7,934 nucleotides of DNA, from positions 1-7,934 of the forward strand of contig JAEWSZ010000161.1 in assembly GCA_023397905.1 (NCBI GenBank), given 5' to 3'. Origin of the DNA: Bacillota bacterium. Its GTDB lineage: Bacteria > Bacillota > Clostridia > Acetivibrionales > DSM-1351. Positions 1 to 4,748 of the stretch are shown here, piece after piece. The first letter of the stretch is position 1; every line of letters begins with the position of its first letter. Made by a program: the position numbers and the translations under genes. The notes under the pieces are model-generated. The model was not told where the DNA came from. It made no database searches and saw nothing but the letters and a program-made list of their open reading frames with translations.

Positions 1-397
1 TATGCTCATGGGTCTCGTCTCCGTAATGGGCGTCACATGCCGCCTGTATCTGAGCCGCCGCCAGCTTCCCGTCGCGGGCCGGCAATGCCAGCACCTTGTG
101 TCCCGCCGCTTCTATGGCTCCGCTCTCATGTGTGTTGATATGTCCCGTATGGGCTGAAATAACGCCCTGGTGGGGCCTCAGCGCCGCACTTATGACCGTC
201 AGGTTGGTCTGGGTCCCGCCCACCAGGAAATGCACGTCAACATCCTGCCGGCCGCATTTTTCCCGGATAAGCCCGGCGGCCCTCACACAATGCGGATCCA
301 TTCCATAACCCGCAGTCTGCTCCATATTTGTCTGAATCAATTTTTCAAGTACTTTTGGATGCGCTCCTTCGCTGTAATCGCAATTAAACCGTATCAT
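1..397 (-). CDS. Threonine aldolase-like PLP enzyme, N-terminal part
   Basis: Fold-type I PLP-dependent enzyme of the low-specificity L-threonine aldolase / beta-eliminating lyase family, which cleaves L-threonine or allo-threonine to glycine and acetaldehyde in the cytoplasm. Only the first 132 codons are present; the rest, including the PLP-binding lysine, lies beyond the left edge (family members are about 340 residues). Visible marks are an N-terminal NCDYSEGAHPKVLE segment, VGGTQTN at residues 59-65 (the glycine-rich cofactor-phosphate region) and HINTHESGAIE from residue 86, where His86 aligns with the histidine that stacks on PLP in characterised aldolases. The ATG at 397 follows the stop of the oxidoreductase by five bases, and its likely ribosome site (GGGGAAAG, 406-413) lies inside that gene, so the two are probably co-translated. 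The first 300 bases of the window are about 62% GC against about 51% at 661-960. Family assignment is good; substrate is uncertain. Confidence 0.85.
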   Translation of the reverse strand, partial: MIRFNCDYSEGAHPKVLEKLIQTNMEQTAGYGMDPHCVRAAGLIREKCGRQDVDVHFLVGGTQTNLTVISAALRPHQGVISAHTGHINTHESGAIEAAGHKVLALPARDGKLAAAQIQAACDAHYGDETHEH

Positions 398-402
398 AAG
401 TT

Positions 403-1365
403 TCACTTTCCCCACTGTTCCATAAGCTCGTCAAATATCCCGGCGCAGGCGATAGAATCCTTGTGCGGGATAATATCGCTTTCTGTTTTTTTATTGAGAT
501 ACAGGTCCCTGAAGTGTTCTATCTGGAAAATAAAGCCGTCTTCAAAGTCCTGTTCAAAGCGCTCGACCAGCTTATTTTCATTGTCATATAATTCACATCT
601 CTTTGAGCCCAGAAAACTGTATACCACTATATTGCCTTTAGTTCCGTATATACGGGCATCCTGGCTTGCGACGGCGGATACTCCGCAGTTGAGTGAAGCC
701 AGGGCTCCGCTTTCAAATTTCATATTCATGGCCACATATTCATCCACTCCAGTGGAGCAAAACTTTGCCAGGCCATTTACAGCCGTGGGGTTTTCCCCCA
801 GAATACCCGTAGCAAATTCAATTGGGTACACTCCGGCGTCATAAAGACTGCCTCCGGCTACCTCAGGATCATACAGCCTGTGCTTCGGGTCAAAGGGTAT
901 ATTAAAGCAAAAGGAAGCGTTCACAAGCCTTACTTCGCCTACCTTACCTGTCTTCACCCACTCCCTGGCCTTTTTGAAGGCGGGAATAAACCTGCTCCAC
1001 ATGGCTTCCATCAGAAGAACATTCTTACTTTTTGAAAGGGCGGCCAGCTCCTCCGCATCTTTTTTATGGAGTACGAAGGGCTTTTCACATATAACGCCTT
1101 TTCCTTTATTGAGACACTCCTTAACAATTTCATAGTGAAAATTGTGCGTAAGCGCCACATAAACCACGTCTACTCCGCTGTCACCTATGAGCTCGCTGTA
1201 GCTGTCATAGGCTTTTTTAGCGCCATACTTCTGGGCGAAAGCCGCTGACCTTCTCATTTCACGGGATGCCACCGCCGTCAGTTCCACATTCTCCGCAGTG
1301 TTTAAAACCCTTGCAAACCTTTGTGCAATACCGCCTAAACCAATTATTCCAAATCTTACTGTCAT
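403..1365 (-). CDS. Gfo/Idh/MocA family NAD(P)-dependent oxidoreductase
   Basis: 320-residue cytoplasmic dehydrogenase, a usual length for the family. The N-terminal Rossmann fold carries GLGGIA at residues 9-14 for NAD(P) binding. The family EKP motif is at 94-96, with catalytic candidate Lys95. MEAMWSRF at 119-126 and LYDAGVYPI at 174-182, with Asp176 and Tyr180, match the dihydrodiol dehydrogenase-like branch, in which a lysine of EKP and a tyrosine of the GVY segment are the catalytic pair. The substrate is probably a sugar, polyol or diol but cannot be read from sequence. The ATG at 1365 has a strong AGGGAGGG site (1373-1380) seven bases upstream. It has its own promoter and is followed after five bases by the aldolase-like gene, so the two form a small operon. 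Confidence 0.93.
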   Translation of the reverse strand: MTVRFGIIGLGGIAQRFARVLNTAENVELTAVASREMRRSAAFAQKYGAKKAYDSYSELIGDSGVDVVYVALTHNFHYEIVKECLNKGKGVICEKPFVLHKKDAEELAALSKSKNVLLMEAMWSRFIPAFKKAREWVKTGKVGEVRLVNASFCFNIPFDPKHRLYDPEVAGGSLYDAGVYPIEFATGILGENPTAVNGLAKFCSTGVDEYVAMNMKFESGALASLNCGVSAVASQDARIYGTKGNIVVYSFLGSKRCELYDNENKLVERFEQDFEDGFIFQIEHFRDLYLNKKTESDIIPHKDSIACAGIFDELMEQWGK

Positions 1366-1425
1366 TATGTAACCCTCCCTTTAAAATATATTGAATCATT
1401 AAATCCTTTATTGTAACTCAACCTA

Positions 1426-1453
1426 ATTTTACTTCATCCCGGCACATTGTCAA
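1426..1453 (-). promoter_or_regulatory. Sigma-A type promoter for the oxidoreductase operon
   Basis: Reading the minus strand, a perfect -35 box TTGACA (1448-1453) is followed by a 16-base spacer and a -10 box TAAAAT (1426-1431, five of six matches). The predicted transcript start is near 1419, leaving a leader of about 54 bases with the AGGGAGGG ribosome site. The -35 box starts only eight bases after the stop codon of the HAD gene and no terminator lies between, so read-through from that gene is also possible. Confidence 0.7.
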
Positions 1454-1461
1454 AACAAATT

Positions 1462-2277
1462 TTATAAAGACGGGATGATATTGTAAATAATATCATACAG
1501 CGCATCGCTGTCGTTATTTACGGTAAGCCTGCCGGCCGAGTGCTTCACAGCTTCCGTCGCATTGTCTACTGCAATTCCCAGGTGGGCAAACTCAATCATT
1601 TCAATGTCATTGTCATAATCGCCCACCGCTATAACGAACTTATCCCTGAAATGGGGCAGATGCATGAGACTTTTGATTGCCGTTCCTTTGGAGACTTCCT
1701 TCTTTAATATTTCCAGATAAAATTCATTTGTAAATACGCTTTCAATTTTTTCACCCAGCCCGAAATCTTTTATAAAGCCCTTCGCTTTCATCAGATTTGC
1801 ATGGGAATCATAAAACAGGACCTTGAACCAGTCGGTTTTTATAACTTCCTCCAGCACAGAACGTTCAAAAACCTGCTTTTCATACTGTACGAAAGGATCC
1901 TCATTTGCCTCCGGGGTTATCATATACATGGTCTCTGGCGTAAATATTTCCACCGCCATCTTTGAAAAGGTCTTCATACAAAATATAATATAATCCTTTA
2001 GCAATTCCTTTTCAAGAAATTCCGGCTGAAGTATTTTTTCATGCCTGAAATCATATACGGCAGCTCCGTTGTAGAGTATGTTCGGACCATTCAGCACCAG
2101 ATTTTTTATGTAGGGCCTGACGTTTTGTATGGATCTGCCCGTCGCTATTGCAAATCTTCCGCCCTGTTCTGTGAAATACTCAATGGCCTTGAGATTTTCC
2201 GGGGAGACCACTCCCTTTGAATTGATCAATGTGCCGTCAAGATCACTGATTACCAGATATTTATCGTAGTTGTACAT
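1462..2277 (-). CDS. Cof-type HAD-IIB family phosphatase
   Basis: 271-residue cytoplasmic phosphohydrolase of the haloacid dehalogenase superfamily, subclass IIB (Cof/YidA-like), the usual length. All four HAD motifs are present: SDLDGTL at 11-17 with nucleophile Asp12 and acid/base Asp14; ATGRS at 45-49 with Thr46 as motif II; Lys197 in EVSKGTA as motif III; and GDYDND at 219-224 as the Mg-binding motif IV (Asp220, Asp224). The cap domain lies between motifs II and III, as expected of subclass IIB. Known relatives dephosphorylate sugar phosphates, FMN or PLP, and the sequence does not say which applies. The ATG at 2277 has GAGGT (2284-2288) six bases upstream. It has its own promoter and is separated from the preceding gene by a terminator, so it is not obviously tied to its neighbours. 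Confidence 0.93.
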   Translation of the reverse strand: MYNYDKYLVISDLDGTLINSKGVVSPENLKAIEYFTEQGGRFAIATGRSIQNVRPYIKNLVLNGPNILYNGAAVYDFRHEKILQPEFLEKELLKDYIIFCMKTFSKMAVEIFTPETMYMITPEANEDPFVQYEKQVFERSVLEEVIKTDWFKVLFYDSHANLMKAKGFIKDFGLGEKIESVFTNEFYLEILKKEVSKGTAIKSLMHLPHFRDKFVIAVGDYDNDIEMIEFAHLGIAVDNATEAVKHSAGRLTVNNDSDALYDIIYNIIPSL

Positions 2278-2324
2278 TACAAGACCTCATTATAATATTC
2301 TTTCAGCTGTTGGAACTCTGTATT

Positions 2325-2333
2325 ATTATAGCA
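2325..2333 (-). promoter_or_regulatory. Extended -10 promoter for the HAD gene
   Basis: On the minus strand the sequence reads TGCTATAAT, a perfect TGnTATAAT extended -10 element. The -35 position at a 17-base spacing (about 2348-2353) reads GTTTTT and overlaps the T-tract of the preceding terminator, so the promoter would depend on the TG extension. The transcript would start near 2318, about 40 bases before the ATG. It sits directly after a terminator and before an isolated gene, which supports it. Confidence 0.6.
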
Positions 2334-2342
2334 TAGATTTTG

Positions 2343-2374
2343 CAAATAAAAACCTGAGCCGCAAAGGTTCAGGT
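2343..2374 (-). terminator. Intrinsic terminator after the YteA-family gene
   Basis: On the minus strand ACCTGAACC (2366-2374) pairs with GGCTCAGGT (2352-2360), giving eight pairs and one A/C mismatch around a five-base TTTGC loop. The run TTTTTATTT follows. It lies about 40 bases after the stop codon at 2414, as expected for the end of the DUF5665-YteA transcript. On the plus strand the tract after the hairpin is weaker and no gene would use it. Confidence 0.8.
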
Positions 2375-2413
2375 CAATTTTATACTATTTTATGAAAGCC
2401 GGCATTGCAATAA

Positions 2414-3049
2414 CTACGGCAGCTGGTTTTTATACTGCTGGTTGGATATTTTGTCGGTCTCTTCGACTATTCCCTGGTTATCCAGCTCATTGGTATAGTA
2501 TTCCTCAAAATCGGCATAGCCGCCCAGATCCTGGGGCGTATCGGCCGAACCGTATTTCATGAGATCATTCAACTGGTCCATGCCTTCGAATTCGTCATCC
2601 TCCTGTTTGTTCAGATATTTTCTCCCGAAGGGGGCCTGAAATATCTCATCGTATTGCTGATCCGGAGTATTTATTTCCGTTGCCTCCTTTTCATGTTCAC
2701 ATTGGAGGCACAGCCTGGCCTCCGGCTTTGCTTCAAGTCTGTCCTGGGATATTTCCTCTCCGCAGTTTTCACATTTCCCGTAAGTCCCATTTTCAAATTT
2801 TGTCAAAGCGCGCTGTATATCATTGAGCTTTGCCTGCTCATGAACCTTCAGCGCCATGTTCATCTCCAGCGAATACAGCTCGCTTCCCATATCGGCAGGG
2901 TGATTGTCATAGTGGGACAGCTCGCTGGGATTGTGTTCGCTCATATCAGCCTCGTCATTTTCGTGCATCTGTTTTACCGCGCTGCTTATGTGTTTTTCCT
3001 GATCCTTCAGCTTTTCTTTCAGTTGCATCTTCTTGTTGTTATCCAGCAT
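2414..3049 (-). CDS. TraR/DksA-type zinc-finger protein, YteA family
   Basis: 211-residue soluble, highly acidic protein with a DksA/TraR C4 zinc finger. The cysteines are Cys93, Cys96, Cys114 and Cys117, in the family spacing CxxC-x17-CxxC, within GTYGKCENCGEEI and ARLCLQCE. Ahead of the finger is a charged, probably helical segment (residues 1-90) with SELSHYDNHPADMGSELYS at 42-60. After it is an acidic tail with APFGRKYLN and KYGSADTPQD segments. This architecture matches the YteA family, listed as sporulation proteins in Bacillus and Clostridia. DksA binds RNA polymerase through its secondary channel; whether this protein does so is unknown. The ATG at 3049 has a perfect GGAGG (3056-3060) six bases upstream. 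It lies 54 bases after the DUF5665 gene with no terminator between, so the two are probably co-transcribed. A + strand reading of the same region is a shadow. Confidence 0.9.
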   Translation of the reverse strand: MLDNNKKMQLKEKLKDQEKHISSAVKQMHENDEADMSEHNPSELSHYDNHPADMGSELYSLEMNMALKVHEQAKLNDIQRALTKFENGTYGKCENCGEEISQDRLEAKPEARLCLQCEHEKEATEINTPDQQYDEIFQAPFGRKYLNKQEDDEFEGMDQLNDLMKYGSADTPQDLGGYADFEEYYTNELDNQGIVEETDKISNQQYKNQLP

Positions 3050-3103
3050 TGTTAACCTCCTGTTATAAGGTTCCCGCCCAAGGTTTTTATACCATATTCT
3101 TTT

Positions 3104-3406
3104 TCATCTCACATTGCGCATACTGCTCTGCACTATCTTTACAATATCGCTGATGAACTTTCCTATATACGGCAGATTGATTTTGACTATTATATTCAGA
3201 ATATATATGGCAATGGCGCCCAATATCGTAAAGCCTATAGCTATACCAAAGCCTCTTGCCAGACCGCTAATGAAATTGGCCCATAACATCTTCCTGGGAT
3301 GCTCAAGAAAATAAACATAATCGACAAATTTGAGCTTTTCCATCTTCAGCGACATCTCGTCGATCTTTTTATTCAGCTGGATGATAAGCTGGTTGTTGTT
3401 CGGCAT
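3104..3406 (-). CDS. DUF5665 small membrane protein
   Basis: 100-residue protein that I recognise as DUF5665; its function is unknown. The N-terminal third (about 1-28) is a polar, charged, probably helical segment (LNKKIDEMSLKMEKLKF). The conserved core follows: DYVYFLEHPRKMLWANFISG at 29-48, then LARGFGIAIGFTILGAIAIYIL, with one confident membrane span at about 53-75. NLPYIGKFISDIVKIV at 77-92 is amphipathic. It has no signal peptide and no catalytic motif. The only ATG available is at 3406, because an in-frame TGA lies just upstream. Its best ribosome site, AAAGGAG (3419-3425), is 12 bases away, longer than usual, so translation may be modest. It is the first gene after the aroB terminator and precedes the YteA-family gene in what looks like a two-gene unit. 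Confidence 0.85.
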   Translation of the reverse strand: MPNNNQLIIQLNKKIDEMSLKMEKLKFVDYVYFLEHPRKMLWANFISGLARGFGIAIGFTILGAIAIYILNIIVKINLPYIGKFISDIVKIVQSSMRNVR

Positions 3407-3468
3407 CTGTTGTACGGACTCCTTTCATAAATTCGGTCATAACATTATGTTTAATTAGTTTTGCGTTA

Positions 3469-3497
3469 TTTATACTAATAGAACTTTAAATTTTTAA
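3469..3497 (-). promoter_or_regulatory. Possible sigma-A promoter for DUF5665-YteA unit
   Basis: On the minus strand TTAAAA (3492-3497, four of six matches to the -35 consensus) is followed by a 17-base spacer and TATAAA (3469-3474, five of six). The predicted start is near 3462, giving a leader of about 55 bases. It lies just after the aroB terminator, where a new promoter is needed. The region is very AT-rich, so chance matches are likely; a TATAAT at 3497-3502 has no -35 partner. A sporulation sigma factor site was looked for and not convincingly found. Confidence 0.4.
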
Positions 3498-3506
3498 TTA
3501 TACGGT

Positions 3507-3555
3507 AAAAAAAATACAGCGACTGATTTCATTGATTATCAGTCACTGTACTTTT
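3507..3555 (-). terminator. Strong intrinsic terminator after aroB
   Basis: A 13-base-pair stem is formed by 3515-3527 and 3538-3550 (plus-strand arms TACAGCGACTGAT and ATCAGTCACTGTA) with a single wobble/mismatch and a ten-base loop. On the minus strand eight Ts follow (3507-3514). It starts about 20 bases after the aroB stop codon. The other side has CTTTTT, so the element could also work in the plus direction, but no plus-strand gene reads into it. Confidence 0.92.
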
Positions 3556-3570
3556 TATCAAATTAAATAT

Positions 3571-4650
3571 TTATTTGGCCAGGTCATTTAAAACTTTTTT
3601 TATCAATCCCTCATCGTCGACGGCACACTGAAATACTTCCCCTATTTTTCTCGGAAGCACAAATTTCAGCTTGCTGTCCTTTACCTTCTTGTCATAGAAC
3701 ATATGCTCATAGACCGCTTCCACATCCATACCCGGCAGTGAAACCGGAAGCTCAAGCTTCAGTAATATGGCTTTTGCCTCTTCCACCACCGTTTCGGACA
3801 AAATATCCATGTAGAAGGCCAGTCTGAAGGCTCCTGCTATCCCTATGGAAACACATTCTCCGTGCAGCAGTTTAAAATTCTGTACCGTTTCCACCGCATG
3901 ACCGATGGTATGGCCGAAATTCAGTATTGCCCTCAGATCGTCTTCCTTTTCATCCTGTTCAACAACCTGACCTTTTATGGAGCAGTTCTTTTTTGCCAGG
4001 AACTGCAGTGCATTTTCATCAAAGCTGAAAATCTTTTTTGCGTTATAGTTTAAATATTCGCAAAACTCTTCATCCATGATCAGGCCATGCTTTGCAACCT
4101 CTGCCAGACCTGCGGAAATCTCACGCTTTGGCAGGGTTTTAATGGTGTTTACATTTATAAAGACCAGTTTGGGCTGATAAAAAGCGCCCACGGCGTTCTT
4201 GTGTCCGTCAAAATCAACTCCCGTCTTGCCTCCCACACTGCTGTCGGCCTGGGCCAAAAGCGTTGTGGGGATCTGAATGAAGTTTATGCCCCGCATATAT
4301 GTGGCCGCGGCAAAGCCGCAGATGTCACCTACCACGCCGCCTCCCAGGGCAAACAAGGTGCTGGTTCTGTCCAGCTTGTATTCCACAAGCTTTTTGTATA
4401 TTTCATATACGGCTTCCAGCGTCTTATTATGTTCACCTGGCTCAAGGACATGCTTATACACTTCAAAGCCGCTGTCCTGAAGCTCCTTCATACATTCTTC
4501 AGAATAGTGGGCGTCGACATTGCGGTCTGTTATAAGTACCGCCTTTTTTCCGGTCCTCAGGGACTGCATTGCCTTTCCCAGTCCTTCAAAGCTTGTTGTA
4601 ATATATATCGGATAGCTTCTGTCCTTTAAATTTATCGTGTGCTTGATCAT
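3571..4650 (-). CDS. aroB: 3-dehydroquinate synthase
   Basis: 359 residues, full length for the family. AroB converts DAHP to 3-dehydroquinate, the second step of the shikimate pathway to chorismate and the aromatic amino acids, using NAD and a divalent metal (usually zinc) in the cytoplasm. The NAD-binding segment GGGVVGDICGFAAATYMRG is at 103-121, followed by IPTTLLAQADSSVGGKTGVD at 127-146 with Lys142, then HKNAVGAFYQP at 150-160. The metal ligands expected in the family are present: Glu184 (GLAEVAKHG), His247 (NFGHTIGHA) and His263 (LLHGECVSIG). No key residue is missing. The ATG at 4650 has GGGAG (4657-4661) six bases upstream. No other shikimate gene is visible beside it. It follows ileS by 98 bases with no clear promoter or U-tailed terminator, so it may be read from the ileS transcript; it ends at a strong terminator. 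Confidence 0.97.
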   Translation of the reverse strand: MIKHTINLKDRSYPIYITTSFEGLGKAMQSLRTGKKAVLITDRNVDAHYSEECMKELQDSGFEVYKHVLEPGEHNKTLEAVYEIYKKLVEYKLDRTSTLFALGGGVVGDICGFAAATYMRGINFIQIPTTLLAQADSSVGGKTGVDFDGHKNAVGAFYQPKLVFINVNTIKTLPKREISAGLAEVAKHGLIMDEEFCEYLNYNAKKIFSFDENALQFLAKKNCSIKGQVVEQDEKEDDLRAILNFGHTIGHAVETVQNFKLLHGECVSIGIAGAFRLAFYMDILSETVVEEAKAILLKLELPVSLPGMDVEAVYEHMFYDKKVKDSKLKFVLPRKIGEVFQCAVDDEGLIKKVLNDLAK

Positions 4651-4680
4651 AGTGTTCTCCCTGTTTTATACCTATCCCGT

Positions 4681-4704
4681 CCAAACCTGTCCTTGCAGGT
4701 TTGG
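4681..4704 (-). repeat. Perfect inverted repeat between ileS and aroB
   Basis: The arms CCAAACCTG (4681-4689) and CAGGTTTGG (4696-4704) are perfect complements, nine pairs with a six-base loop. No T-run follows on either strand, so it is not a standard intrinsic terminator. On the minus strand the flanks TATACC (4703-4708) and GGTATA (4665-4670) could also pair as an alternative outer stem that competes with the first two pairs of the inner one. It could be an operator, a transcript-processing or stability hairpin, or a small dispersed repeat. The sequence alone does not decide. Confidence 0.7.
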
Positions 4705-4718
4705 TATATGCGAAGAGC

Positions 4719-4738
4719 TGCATGTATGCATTCATGCA
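4719..4738. repeat. Near-perfect 20-base palindrome downstream of ileS
   Basis: TGCATGTATGCATTCATGCA is complementary to itself at nine of ten position pairs. It starts ten bases after the ileS stop codon and lies 14 bases from the neighbouring hairpin. The symmetry suits a dimeric protein site or an RNA hairpin; no T-run follows. TGCAT-rich stretches can be palindromic by chance, so function is unproven. Confidence 0.5.
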
Positions 4739-4748
4739 AGCCTCACAC

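Noticed and set aside
170..844. 224-codon plus-strand open frame
   Set aside because: It runs antisense across the start of the aldolase-like gene and the end of the oxidoreductase, both with clear family motifs; its protein has no recognisable domain.
2654..3055. Plus-strand frame of 133 codons with hydrophobic composition
   Set aside because: It is the antisense shadow of the YteA-family gene, whose C4 zinc finger and perfect ribosome site are decisive.
4087..4629. 180-codon plus-strand frame opposite aroB
   Set aside because: It is a shadow; aroB on the minus strand has all active-site motifs.
4665..4693. Promoter-like AGGACA-17-TATAAA upstream of aroB
   Set aside because: Its start would fall near 4658, inside the aroB ribosome site (4657-4661), so the transcript would lack the site. 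It also overlaps the hairpin.
4681..4738. CRISPR or tandem repeat array in the ileS-aroB gap
   Set aside because: There are two different inverted repeats and no repeated unit with spacers.
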